This document shows, one piece after another, positions 34,189 through 42,177 of a stretch of DNA of 43,826 nt. How positions within the stretch are numbered: position 1 is the first letter of the stretch; each line of letters starts with the position of its first letter. The stretch comes from DAOOVD01 sp035369845 (GTDB lineage Bacteria; Bacillota; Desulfotomaculia; Desulfotomaculales; Pelotomaculaceae): the NCBI GenBank assembly GCA_035369845.1, contig DAOOVD010000019.1, positions 1-43,826 of the forward strand. The letters run 5' to 3'. A program made the translations under genes and the position numbers. Under the pieces are notes generated by a model. It was not told where the DNA came from. It did no database searches and worked only from the letters and a program-made list of their open reading frames with translations.

Positions 34189-35133
34189 ATGGAAAAATAC
34201 GACGTGGCTATCATAGGCGGCGGACCGGCCGGACTGGCTGCGGGCCTCTATGCCGCAAGGGCTCTTTTGAAAACGGTGCTGTTTGAGCGGGGAGTTGCGG
34301 GGGGCCTGGCTGCCGCTACCGAGCGGATAGAGAATTATCCCGGATTCGAGGAGGGGATAGGAGGGTGGGAACTGGCCGGCAGGATGGAATCGCAGGCCAA
34401 ACGCTTCGGTCTTGAAATCGTTGCTTCGAGTGTATCTAAAATCATCAGGGGAAAAAACTTTTTCATTTTGCAAACGGATGAGGGAGACCTCACTGCCCGG
34501 ACTGTCATTCTCGCAACAGGTGCGCAGCACCAAAAGCTCGGAGTGAAAGGCGAAACCGAAATGCACGGGTTGGGTGTTTCATACTGCGCCACCTGTGACG
34601 GCGCCTTTTTTAAAAACAAAAAAGTGGCCGTGGTAGGCGGGGGCGACGCCGCGGTTGAAGAGGCAATTTTTCTTACCAGGTTTGCGGAGAAGGTATTTAT
34701 AATTCACCGGCGCGGAGAGCTGAGGGCGACTAAAATTCTCCGGGAAAGGGCCCGCAAAAATCCGAAAATAGAGTTTGTCTGGCATTCGGTGCTGGAGGAA
34801 ATAACCGGCTCTTACTTTGTCGAGGGCATCAGGATCCGCGATGTACGGAGCGGCGAAACCGTGGAGATGAAAGTCGACGGCGTTTTCATCTATATCGGTA
34901 CGCGCCCCAACTCCGAACTGGTTTCGGATTTGGCGGCGCTGGACGATCGGGGGTATGTGATCACCGACGACAACATGGCGACCGACTGCCCCGGCCTCTT
35001 CGCAGCGGGTGACGTGCGGCGGAAACTTTTGCGCCAGGTTGTAACGGCTGTTGCTGATGGGGCGACCGCGGCCGTGGCGGCGGAGAAATATATTGAAAGC
35101 CAAAAAACCCATAAAGATAATCCGGAAAGATAA
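34189..35133 (+). CDS. trxB: Thioredoxin reductase (NAD(P)H-dependent, TrxB-like)
   Basis: This flavoprotein disulfide reductase transfers electrons from NAD(P)H to thioredoxin. It has an N-terminal FAD motif GGGPAGLAAGLYAA, RIENYPGF, the redox-active CATCDG pair near residue 135, the second Rossmann motif VVGGGDAAVEEA with HRRGELRATK for the nucleotide, and GLFAAGDVRRKLLRQVVTAVADG at the end. 314 residues, normal. Strong ribosome site AAAAAGGAGGG before the ATG. The FAD-side loop reads GGLAAATERI where PGGQ is typical, so the pyridine-nucleotide or partner preference may differ. No thioredoxin gene is adjacent. Confidence 0.9.
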   Translation: MEKYDVAIIGGGPAGLAAGLYAARALLKTVLFERGVAGGLAAATERIENYPGFEEGIGGWELAGRMESQAKRFGLEIVASSVSKIIRGKNFFILQTDEGDLTARTVILATGAQHQKLGVKGETEMHGLGVSYCATCDGAFFKNKKVAVVGGGDAAVEEAIFLTRFAEKVFIIHRRGELRATKILRERARKNPKIEFVWHSVLEEITGSYFVEGIRIRDVRSGETVEMKVDGVFIYIGTRPNSELVSDLAALDDRGYVITDDNMATDCPGLFAAGDVRRKLLRQVVTAVADGATAAVAAEKYIESQKTHKDNPER

Positions 35134-35160
35134 TAAGAGGGTTATTAATTAACCCTCTTA
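35134..35160. terminator. Inverted repeat between trxB and the SASP gene
   Basis: TAAGAGGGTT (35134-35143) and AACCCTCTTA (35151-35160) form a 10-bp perfect stem with a 7-nt A/T loop, between two convergent genes. On the minus strand it is followed by a mildly T-rich stretch (TTATCTTTCC), so it could serve either gene. T-runs are short. Confidence 0.55.
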
Positions 35161-35209
35161 CTGTCCGGATGCATTTTAGAGGAAGGCTGCATATTAAGCC
35201 TGCCTGAAT

Positions 35210-35470
35210 TTATCCTTGCGGTCTTTCAAGACCGATTTGAGCCGTAGCCCCGATGGCCGACTGGGCATTGTTCATCAACGCAGCCTCTCCAAGGGCCACC
35301 AGCCTCTTGGTGATGTTGCCGCCTACATAACCGTTGGTCCTGCTGGGCAGGCTTCCCTTGTCAACCTGTGCGTAATTTGTGATGCCGAGTTCATTGGCCA
35401 CCTCGAATTTCATTTGATCCAGGGCGGGACGAGCTCCGGGCACCACTTTCGTATTAGTATTGCGCGGCAT
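35210..35470 (-). CDS. Alpha/beta-type small acid-soluble spore protein
   Basis: This small DNA-binding protein coats spore DNA. The family core is clear: ALDQMKFEVANELGI near residues 17-31, with the GPR protease site after FE, and GGNITKRLVALGEAALM near residues 50-66, the second helix. 86 residues, normal. I chose the ATG at 35470, with AAGGAGGTG about 7 nt upstream, over an in-frame TTG one codon before. Its presence shows that the organism forms endospores. A forespore (sigma-G) promoter could not be assigned with confidence. Confidence 0.93.
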   Translation of the reverse strand: MPRNTNTKVVPGARPALDQMKFEVANELGITNYAQVDKGSLPSRTNGYVGGNITKRLVALGEAALMNNAQSAIGATAQIGLERPQG

Positions 35471-35880
35471 CAAGTTACACCTCCTTTTTATTAATTTATC
35501 TTATTTAATTGTCTATCATTAGAGTTTCCTCACAAAAACGTTTTATGCCAGGTAATTAACCGCAGCAGTAGCAGATTATGTGTGTTGTAATCAAACAATT
35601 TATTTTTATTTTTTATTTTTTCCAAACAAATTATTTAGGAAAAATATGATTATTATGAGATTCAAACATACTTTTTAAAAAAGTTGGTAATATAAATTAA
35701 CCGTGCGAAATCTTTGTGTAGTGTGTAAATTCTTTTGTTGTACTAATATTTTTTTTGAATTTTGTTCTGCGAGGGGCAAGTTTGAACGGCATCAAAGCAT
35801 GGGGGAATTTGAGGCTGTTGAAGACAATTTGCGGACCTGAAAAATGAGGCGCCGGTCAGGTCCTGCAACTGCAAAAAGAA
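35471..35880. other. A/T-rich intergenic region without a gene
   Basis: This stretch is conspicuously A/T-rich and holds no credible reading frame. A loosely repeat-like stretch (GCTGTTGAAGACAATTTGCGGACCT, 35813-35837) lies near its right end; it resembles the dispersed repeats only weakly. The SASP promoter must lie in its left part. Confidence 0.5.
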
Positions 35881-35929
35881 CTTCGGCAGATCCGGGGAAG
35901 CCGGTCAGGTTTCCCCGAAGCTGCCGAAA
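35881..35929 (-). terminator. Terminator after the cyclic-nucleotide-binding gene
   Basis: Read on the minus strand, TTCGGCAG/CTGCCGAA and an inner GGGGAA/TTCCCC form a long two-part hairpin (35882-35928), followed by TTCTTTTT. It lies about 90 bp after the stop codon at 36018. Confidence 0.65.
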
Positions 35930-36017
35930 TCTGTGAAAGGCAAGTCGCGGAATTGTCTTACCGTTCCATACCTGTCTTCAAGTGAAGGCGACTCGCGGCC
36001 GGTTGGGAGGCACTGTA

Positions 36018-37202
36018 CTATACCTGTTGTTCACCGGCGGCATTTCGTTTTTTCATTTCTTCTCTCAAGATGTGCCAGTTGTCCCTGGCCCTGTTGACTA
36101 TTCCCGAATAGCTGTTTTTCATGGGGTGTCTGAGGACCCTGTCCAGCCAGATCGATGCTTCTTTAAAGTTCCCCATTATTCTGTTCAGCACGCCGATAAG
36201 ATACATTATATTGATTTCCGATTTCGGATCATTGAAATGCTCTTTTTCAAAGGAAGAAGTGAAAAATTTTACCGCTTCTGTAAGGCATACCCTCTCATTT
36301 TTCTTGTCTTCCAGCGCTCTGTATAGCCAGCCGAGTTTAAGGTACAGCATGCCTTTCTGGGAATCCTTGACCCGGCGGGCCATTTGACAGATGATGGCCA
36401 GCTTGAATGATTCGGCAGCCTGCTCGATGCTCCTTATCCCTGTAAGATCTCTTTCCCGCCACGCAGACCGGAGATTTTTCTCAATTTCGTCCATGGATTT
36501 GTCACTGACCGGCCCGCTGTTTTCGTCGTTGAAAGAGTAGCCGCAGCCCGGGCATACGTTTATCTCGTAAAACAGCGGGTTGACCGACTCGTAGTGATTG
36601 CACAGGTCGTCATCCATTTTTATTACTTTGACATATTTCGACCTGACTTTTGTCGTAGAAAAGGCGTTGCCGCAAAACGGGCATTTAAACTCTTTTTTGT
36701 AGTACATTTCTTCCGGTTCCGTGCAGTTTTCCGCCTGGCCCGCGTCGTAAATGGGGATTTCGATGGCGCTTTCAAAACCTTCTTTTTTGGGGCTGTGTTT
36801 TCCTTTTCTCAGTTCCCTGCCCAGGTTCCCTACAATTACCGGGGCAGCCTCGGGGTTGTTTTTGAGAAAATCGATAAAAGACCGTCGCTGTATTTCGAAC
36901 AGGACGAGTTCGCTTCCGGCAACTGCGGTAATTTCCCTGGCGCCGCCGTCAAAAAACGACAATTCACCGAAGCAATTGAGTCTGTCAAGCATGGTTGACC
37001 TGCCGGAATTTTTCATTGCCTTGACTTTTCCGAGAATTATGATATAAAGGGAGGAACCTGCTTCATCCTGTTTGAAAATGACGGAATCCTTCTGGTATTT
37101 AACAAATTTGCCCTCCGACGCAAGCTTTGTCAAATAAGTTTCATCAAGGCCGTTAAAGTATGAAATATGGGAGAGCAGTTTTGGCAGAGCTTCACCGTTC
37201 AT
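36018..37202 (-). CDS. Cyclic-nucleotide-binding domain fused to a DUF2225 zinc-cysteine domain
   Basis: This is a predicted regulatory protein. About residues 10-125 form a CRP-like cyclic-nucleotide-binding domain (VIFKQDEAGSSLYIIILGKVKA, then FGELSFFDGGAREITAVAGSE), without a DNA-binding helix-turn-helix after it. About residues 170-235 are DUF2225-like, with CPFCGNAFSTTKVRSKYVK and CPGCGYSFND, four cysteines fit for zinc. The remainder is helical and TPR-like (LYLKLGWLYRALEDKKNERVC, then LNRIMGNFKEASIWLDRVL). Canonical DUF2225 proteins lack the sensor domain, so this is a fusion linking a ligand or phosphosignal to that domain. ATG start; 394 residues. Single-gene unit with its own terminator. 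Confidence 0.82.
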   Translation of the reverse strand: MNGEALPKLLSHISYFNGLDETYLTKLASEGKFVKYQKDSVIFKQDEAGSSLYIIILGKVKAMKNSGRSTMLDRLNCFGELSFFDGGAREITAVAGSELVLFEIQRRSFIDFLKNNPEAAPVIVGNLGRELRKGKHSPKKEGFESAIEIPIYDAGQAENCTEPEEMYYKKEFKCPFCGNAFSTTKVRSKYVKVIKMDDDLCNHYESVNPLFYEINVCPGCGYSFNDENSGPVSDKSMDEIEKNLRSAWRERDLTGIRSIEQAAESFKLAIICQMARRVKDSQKGMLYLKLGWLYRALEDKKNERVCLTEAVKFFTSSFEKEHFNDPKSEINIMYLIGVLNRIMGNFKEASIWLDRVLRHPMKNSYSGIVNRARDNWHILREEMKKRNAAGEQQV

Positions 37203-37296
37203 AAGAGCACCTCGCTGACAAGTATTGTCCGTGTTACTATAAAATAATTAAACTTGCGAGGCGAAAAACCTTTATTCAGCGACAGGTTTTTCAATA

Positions 37297-37319
37297 AAAA
37301 ACCCCCCGGTGGGGTTTTA
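37297..37319 (-). terminator. Terminator of the small basic gene
   Basis: AAAACCCC (37298-37305) and GGGGTTTT (37311-37318) form an 8-bp stem with a 5-nt loop that overlaps the stop codon at 37317. On the minus strand it is followed by TTTTTTATTG. A second AAAAACC/GGTTTTT pair lies just beyond, at 37264-37291. Confidence 0.75.
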
Positions 37320-37514
37320 TAGAATTATATTGCTTTTCCGGCCTTTTTTCTTGTTTGGGTTGTACACTTCAAACTTGCCCGAAGAACCTTCCAGGTTGTA
37401 TTTGACCAGGGGAGCGCTCTTGTTTATGCGTTCCATTTGCTCCAGGCGCATTCTGGCGACTGCGTTGCCGTATTCATTTCTTTTTCTGTCCACGTGAGAT
37501 CTGTGCTTGCTCAT
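37317..37514 (-). CDS. Small, highly basic protein of unknown function
   Basis: This is a 65-residue Arg/Lys-rich protein beginning MSKHRSHVDRKRNEYGNA, with a C-terminus NPNKKKGRKSNIIL. A nucleic-acid-binding or spore-packaging role is possible but unproven. I chose the ATG at 37514: a TATAAT (37526-37521 on the minus strand) would start transcription at or within a base or two of it, giving a leaderless mRNA. The upstream ATG at 37550 would make 77 residues; neither start has a ribosome site. The stop codon lies in a strong terminator, which supports expression. Confidence 0.55.
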   Translation of the reverse strand: MSKHRSHVDRKRNEYGNAVARMRLEQMERINKSAPLVKYNLEGSSGKFEVYNPNKKKGRKSNIIL

Positions 37515-37699
37515 GTTTTTATTATATTCAGTCAAGTAAAGATCATTCACGAAGGAGACAAAATTCCGGATTTTTTATCGTTATGTGAGGAAACGCAACA
37601 GGCGAAATTTTGACGGAAGGAATGTCAATAATGTATAAATACAGGGTGGTTGCAACCATAGTGGTGATAGGCCGTACCCAAGGTCATCGTGCCGGGGCT

Positions 37700-37812
37700 C
37701 ACCCCAAGACGAGAACGACGCCTTCGCCGGTAGCGAACTGTATTACAGCGCCGCAGCAAGCGGTAGACGCTGCCGGCGCGAAAACCGGGGAGTGAGCGGT
37801 GACAGGGCGCTG
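37700..37812. repeat. Dispersed intergenic repeat, copy C
   Basis: This contains ACGCCTTCG and GCGAAC near its start (as in copy A), then GCTGCCGGCGCGAA and GAGTGAGCGGTGACAGGGCG, each an exact block shared with copy A at 15695-15732. The 61-codon frame starting at 37610 runs through it and is rejected as a gene. Confidence 0.7.
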
Positions 37813-37920
37813 CCCAAAAAGTAAGGCATAAGAACGACCGTTTTTATGCAGTTCCCGGGAGGATTTTCTTGACGGCCGTCGAAAAGGTTCACGGTCTCAA
37901 CAAAAAAGGAGGGGTTTGTC

Positions 37921-38181
37921 ATGCCAATATTTGAGTACAAGTGCAACGACTGCAGCAAGGTTTTTGAAGTCCTGCAACTGCCCGGACAGGACAATGAACC
38001 GGAATGCGCGAACTGCGGCAGCCGGAATTTGAAGAAGCTGATCTCGGCTCCCTTCCTGCCCAGTTCTGTGGGGAAGCCGGCCGGCGACGACTCCAGGTGT
38101 TCCGGCAAGTCCGAAACAGAAGAATGCCCGGCGGCCGACAGGTGCACTCCCGGTTCCTGCTGCGGGCAAAACCTTCACTAA
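37921..38181 (+). CDS. FmdB-family zinc-ribbon protein
   Basis: This small zinc-ribbon protein of the FmdB type has paired cysteines YKCNDCSKVFEV and ECANCGSRNLKKL, typical of the family. A glycine/proline-rich linker follows, and the C-terminal CTPGSCCGQ may be a second site. The name derives from a regulator of formamidase expression, but most members have no known role. 86 residues; ATG with AAGGAGG in the expected place. A strong terminator follows at 38249. Confidence 0.85.
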   Translation: MPIFEYKCNDCSKVFEVLQLPGQDNEPECANCGSRNLKKLISAPFLPSSVGKPAGDDSRCSGKSETEECPAADRCTPGSCCGQNLH

Positions 38182-38248
38182 TGACGGAATGTCGAGTTTT
38201 TGGACAGAAATGCTGAATACGCCGCCGGAACCCGCGGCCGCTTTTTAA

Positions 38249-38294
38249 CCGCAGAAGGCACACCGCTTTGCGGAGCGCCTTCTGCGGTTTTTTT
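38249..38294 (+). terminator. Rho-independent terminator of the FmdB gene
   Basis: CCGCAGAAGGC (38249-38259) pairs exactly with GCCTTCTGCGG (38277-38287), followed by seven T (38288-38294). The remaining upstream gap to the sigma-54 promoter is gene-free. Confidence 0.9.
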
Positions 38295-38435
38295 ACAAAA
38301 CATGCATTAAGCCGGAGGGAATTTCCCTTTCGCCTCTGTGATGCTTTTCGTGCAGTGCTTTTTGACGTATTTAACATAAATTGCGGATTGACTGGCTTAT
38401 AAAAAATTATTAAAATTATTTGAAATCGCATATTC

Positions 38436-38451
38436 TGGCTCAATTTTTGCA
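38436..38451 (+). promoter_or_regulatory. Sigma-54 promoter of the PAS activator gene
   Basis: TGGCTCAATTTTTGCA has GG and GC twelve bases apart, as required for -24/-12 promoters (consensus TGGCAC-N5-TTGCA). It lies 83 bp before the gene start, so transcription starts near 38462. Possible upstream GATGC half-site at 38340-38344; its partner is imperfect. Confidence 0.65.
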
Positions 38452-38533
38452 ATAAAGAAAATCATATTTATTTATCCATCGCTGAAGTGGTTTTACCGGC
38501 CGCGCGTTTTGGAAGAGTCAAAGGAGGTTTAAG

Positions 38534-40057
38534 ATGATCAGCGAAAGCACAAACCCGAAAAACGGGGGAGACAATCCTTATTTTTTCACCATAAAGACCA
38601 GGGAATTGGAAAGCATTGAACAGATGGACGTTTTTCAGGTCAGGCGCCTGGCCGGTGAAATGCAGGAAGTGATTGAGGCTTCCCACGACGGGATATTTAT
38701 TACGGACGGACAGGGTACGGTGCTGATGGTGAACAGCGCCTGGGAGCGCATATGCGGAATGAGCAGGGATTTTGTGGTCGGGAAGACTGCAATGTACCTG
38801 GTGGAGCAGGGCTTCTATTCCGAATCTGCCGCAGAAAGAGCCCTTGAAGCGAGAAAAGAAGTCACCATCATGTTGAAAATGACCGGCGGAGACAAAGTTG
38901 GTCAGAAGATCATGGCCACCGGCATTCCGATTTTCGGAGACAACGGGGAAATAAAGAGGGTCGTGGTTAATGTTAGGGATATCACGGAAATAGTAAACCT
39001 GAAGGATCAACTGGAGCAAACACAGCAGCTCAACGAAAAATACGCCGCAGAACTGGAGCATATACGCATTCAGCAGATAAAACACGACAACATTATCGCC
39101 TCCAGCCCGAAAACCAAGCGCGTGCTGGAAATAGCCGCGCAGGTCGCCAAGGTGGATTCGACCATTCTTATTACCGGCGAGTCGGGGGTCGGCAAGGAAG
39201 TAATTGCCAACTACATTCACTGTTTGAGCCACCGCTCAAAGGGGCCGCTGATAAAAATCAACTGCGGCGCCATCCCGGAGAATTTGCTGGAATCCGAGCT
39301 TTTCGGTTACGAGCCCGGCGCCTTTACCGGAGCCTTGAAACAGGGAAAACCCGGTTTGTTCGAACTTGCCGAAAAGGGCACTCTGTTTCTGGATGAAGTG
39401 GGAGAACTGCCTCCCAACCTACAGGTGAAGCTCTTGAGGGTTCTGCAGAACCACGAGGTGCTGAGGGTGGGCGGTCTAACACCGATCCCGGTTGACGCCA
39501 GGATAATCTCCGCAACCAACAAGGATCTCCTGGAAATGTTCAGGCAGGGGAAGTTCAGGGATGATCTTTACTACCGGCTCAACGTGGTATCCATTGAGAT
39601 TCCTCCCCTGCGCGAGCGCAAGGAGGATATACCGCTTCTGGCCCTGCACATTTTGGAAAAGATCAACGAGAAATACCGTTTCAACAAGTATCTTTCTTCA
39701 GAAGTCATCGACAGTTTTATGGAATATTCATGGCCGGGGAATATTCGCGAACTGGAAAACGTTATTGAGAGAATGGTGGTAATGACGGAGGACAAAAAAA
39801 TAGGAACCAGTCACCTGCCGTCAGCCATAAAAAACAATGCTCACTCCGAAATAAACGTGGTTTTTTCGGAACAAATGCCTTTGAAGAGTGCGGTCGAGCA
39901 CCTGGAGAAACAAATTATAAAGCAGGCGCTGAAAAAATATAAAAGCACGAGAAAAGCCGCCAGTGTATTGAAAGTCGATCAGTCTACGATCGTGCGGAAA
40001 GCCAAGAAATACAATTTGACCGGCGTCGAGGATTTTCTGGAGGATATTGTTATGTAA
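38534..40057 (+). CDS. PAS-domain sigma-54-dependent activator (Fis family)
   Basis: This bacterial enhancer-binding protein activates sigma-54 RNA polymerase. About residues 42-155 form a PAS sensor domain (EASHDGIFITDGQGTVLMVN) with a coiled-coil linker after it. About residues 190-420 are the AAA+ ATPase, with Walker A GESGVGKE, the sigma-54 contact motif GAFTGA and Walker B TLFLDEVGEL. The C-terminus is a Fis-type helix-turn-helix (RKAASVLKVDQSTIVRKAKKYNL). 507 residues, normal. No receiver domain, so the PAS domain presumably senses a small molecule directly. It has its own sigma-54 promoter and ends before a terminator; its targets are probably itself and the downstream CoA operon. Confidence 0.93.
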   Translation: MISESTNPKNGGDNPYFFTIKTRELESIEQMDVFQVRRLAGEMQEVIEASHDGIFITDGQGTVLMVNSAWERICGMSRDFVVGKTAMYLVEQGFYSESAAERALEARKEVTIMLKMTGGDKVGQKIMATGIPIFGDNGEIKRVVVNVRDITEIVNLKDQLEQTQQLNEKYAAELEHIRIQQIKHDNIIASSPKTKRVLEIAAQVAKVDSTILITGESGVGKEVIANYIHCLSHRSKGPLIKINCGAIPENLLESELFGYEPGAFTGALKQGKPGLFELAEKGTLFLDEVGELPPNLQVKLLRVLQNHEVLRVGGLTPIPVDARIISATNKDLLEMFRQGKFRDDLYYRLNVVSIEIPPLRERKEDIPLLALHILEKINEKYRFNKYLSSEVIDSFMEYSWPGNIRELENVIERMVVMTEDKKIGTSHLPSAIKNNAHSEINVVFSEQMPLKSAVEHLEKQIIKQALKKYKSTRKAASVLKVDQSTIVRKAKKYNLTGVEDFLEDIVM

Positions 40058-40140
40058 TACGTCATCGGTGATGTCATTTTGCCTGCAAGACATAAAGTGC
40101 CTTCAGCCGGCATAAGAAGCGAGGTTCGGCAATTTGTGCA

Positions 40141-40182
40141 AAGCTTCACATGATGATTGATCGCATCATGTGAAGCTTTTTT
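40141..40182 (+). terminator. Rho-independent terminator after the activator gene
   Basis: AAGCTTCACATGATG (40141-40155) pairs exactly with CATCATGTGAAGCTT (40164-40178) across an 8-nt loop, and TTTTTT overlaps the stem end (40177-40182). Being immediately upstream, it separates the regulator from the following operon. Confidence 0.9.
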
Positions 40183-40278
40183 AGATTTGAGATTTGCCGC
40201 CGGTTTTGCGTGCAAATTTTTTTAGCACTATTACAAGGGCACCATTTTAATGCGGGGAAATGCGATATGACATCAAGC

Positions 40279-40349
40279 GATGCGTATCTGCATTCTTATC
40301 AAAACTGATAATAACTGCGCAACGGCTCTGGCTGATGCCTATTTGCATC
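40279..40349 (+). promoter_or_regulatory. Two inverted repeats, candidate enhancer sites of the activator
   Basis: GATGCGTATCTGCATT (40279-40294) and GATGCCTATTTGCATC (40334-40349) share GATGC-N6-GCAT arms and differ at three positions. They are 55 bp centre to centre and lie roughly 94 and 149 bp upstream of the predicted start, the usual range for enhancer sites of sigma-54 activators. Binding by the adjacent activator is inferred. Confidence 0.6.
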
Positions 40350-40408
40350 TTCCGGAGTCTTTTTTTGCCATTCTTTTTCCGCTGTTTTTTTCACGGCTTC
40401 AAGGACTG

Positions 40409-40424
40409 TGGCATGAAATTTGCG
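40409..40424 (+). promoter_or_regulatory. Sigma-54 promoter of the CoA-transferase operon
   Basis: TGGCATGAAATTTGCG: GG (40410-40411) and GC (40422-40423) are twelve bases apart, TTGC intact, with T for C and G for A/T as the only departures from TGGCACG-N4-TTGCW. Predicted start near 40435, about 93 nt before the TTG start of the operon. Confidence 0.7.
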
Positions 40425-40527
40425 GATACATTGTGCAATGTTGACGGGTCTTTGAAAAACTTTATGCATACATCGAGGTGATGCCTTAAAAAAAGACCGC
40501 AATTTAAAAAACAGGAGGTGTTGAGGT

Positions 40528-42105
40528 TTGGCTGTATTTATGTCTGCCGAAGAGGCAGTAAAGCTGATCAAAGACGGTGATACGGTAGCTATTACAGGAT
40601 TCGTCGGAATGGGCCACCCGGAAGAAATCTCGGCGGCAGTTGAAAAAAGCTTTTTGGAAACGGGTAGGCCAAGAAATTTAACTCTTACTCACGGAGCCAG
40701 TCAGAATGACGGAAAGTCCAAATGGGGACTAAACCGCTGGGCGAAAGAAGGTTTGGTTAAGAGAGTCGTTTCCGGTCACTGGGCGCTTCAGCCGGACATG
40801 ATCAAGTTGGCCGTGGAAAACAAAATCGAGGCATACAACCTTCCCCAGGGTGTAGTGTTGCACCTGTTCAGGGCAATTGCCGGAAAGAAACCGGGGATTG
40901 TAACGCACGTTGGGTTGGGGACATTTGCTGACCCGAGGGAAACCGGCGGCAGATTGAACGACATCAGTCATGAAGAGTACGTCAAACTGGTTGAAATCGA
41001 CGGTAAAGAATACCTGTTCTACAAGGCGTATCCTATAAACGTTGCGATTATTCGCGGCACAACCGCTGATGAAAACGGCAATATCTCCATCGAGAGAGAG
41101 GGCATTGCCCTGGAATTTCTTACTGTAGCACTGGCAGCCAAAGGTTCCGGCGGAAAAGTAATCGCCCAGGTCGAAAGGGTGGCCAAAGCCGGTACATTGC
41201 ACCCCATGATGGTTAAAGTCCCGGGGGTGGTTGTAGACGCTATTGTCGTGGCCAAGCCGGAGAACCACTGGCAGATTCCCATGGGGGAACAGTTCAACCC
41301 CAGTCTTTGCGGGGAAACGAGAGTGCCGCTGAGCAGCGTCAAGCCGCTTCCGCTGAATGAAAGAAAGGTTATCTGCCGGAGATGCGCCATGGAACTGGTG
41401 CCGAACGCGGTAGTAAACCTCGGCATCGGCATGCCGGAAGGCGTTGGTGTGGTGGCGGCTGAAGAAAGCATCAGCGAAAGTATGATAATGACGGTTGAGC
41501 CCGGAGTCATCGGCGGCGTACCGTTAAACGGCGTGTATTTCGGTACGGCGGTAAATCCCGAGGCCATGATTGATCACCCCTATATGTTCGACTTTTATGA
41601 CGGCGGCGGCTTGGACCTGGCAGTGCTCGGAATGGCGGAAATGGACAAGAACGGAAACGTCAACGTGAGCAAATTCGGTCCGCGCATAGCCGGCGCCGGC
41701 GGGTTCATCAACATCACCCAGAGCACCAAGACGGTGGTATTTTGCGGAACCATGACCGCAGGCGGACTGAAGCTGGAGATCAAAGACGGAAAGCTGAACA
41801 TCGTCAATGAGGGTAAAATCAAGAAGCTGGTCAACAAAGTGGAGCACATCACTTTCAGCGGTGATTACGCCAGGTCGAGCGGGCAGAAGATCATGTACGT
41901 GACTGAGCGGGCGGTGTTTGAACTGCGGCCGGAAGGAGTCACATTAGTTGAAATAGCGCCGGGGGTGGACCTGGAAAGAGACGTGCTGGCGCAAATGGAG
42001 TACAAACCGTTGATAGCTCCGGACCTGAAACAGATGGACGCCCGGATCTTTATGGACGCCCCGATGGGCATCAAAGATCAGATTCTGGCCAAGGCTAAAA
42101 AATAG
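40528..42105 (+). CDS. Acyl-CoA:acetate/propionate CoA-transferase family protein (Pct/YdiF-like)
   Basis: This family I CoA-transferase moves CoA from an acyl-CoA to a free carboxylate, allowing an acid to be activated without ATP. The N-terminal (alpha) half holds GDTVAITGFVGMGHPEEI; the C-terminal (beta) half has VVNLGIGMPEGVGVVAAEE and the active-site segment MTVEPGVIGGVP. The Glu there is residue 324, the position I recall as the catalytic Glu of Clostridium propionicum propionate CoA-transferase. 525 residues, typical for a fused alpha-beta enzyme. TTG start with AGGAGGTG 7 nt before it. First gene of the sigma-54 operon; the substrate is not fixed by sequence but hydroxybutyrate- or butenoate-type acids suit the next gene. 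Confidence 0.9.
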   Translation: MAVFMSAEEAVKLIKDGDTVAITGFVGMGHPEEISAAVEKSFLETGRPRNLTLTHGASQNDGKSKWGLNRWAKEGLVKRVVSGHWALQPDMIKLAVENKIEAYNLPQGVVLHLFRAIAGKKPGIVTHVGLGTFADPRETGGRLNDISHEEYVKLVEIDGKEYLFYKAYPINVAIIRGTTADENGNISIEREGIALEFLTVALAAKGSGGKVIAQVERVAKAGTLHPMMVKVPGVVVDAIVVAKPENHWQIPMGEQFNPSLCGETRVPLSSVKPLPLNERKVICRRCAMELVPNAVVNLGIGMPEGVGVVAAEESISESMIMTVEPGVIGGVPLNGVYFGTAVNPEAMIDHPYMFDFYDGGGLDLAVLGMAEMDKNGNVNVSKFGPRIAGAGGFINITQSTKTVVFCGTMTAGGLKLEIKDGKLNIVNEGKIKKLVNKVEHITFSGDYARSSGQKIMYVTERAVFELRPEGVTLVEIAPGVDLERDVLAQMEYKPLIAPDLKQMDARIFMDAPMGIKDQILAKAKK

Positions 42106-42177
42106 CTGGACAATTGAATAACGTGCGCTAATCCCAAGGTCTTGCGGGTGAGCAAAAAAATTTAAGGGGGAAAAAAA

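Noticed and set aside
37610..37795. Open frame of 61 codons on the plus strand
   Set aside because: It runs through repeat copy C, and its product shows no recognisable family; its start region has a ribosome-like AAGGA but the rest is repeat sequence.
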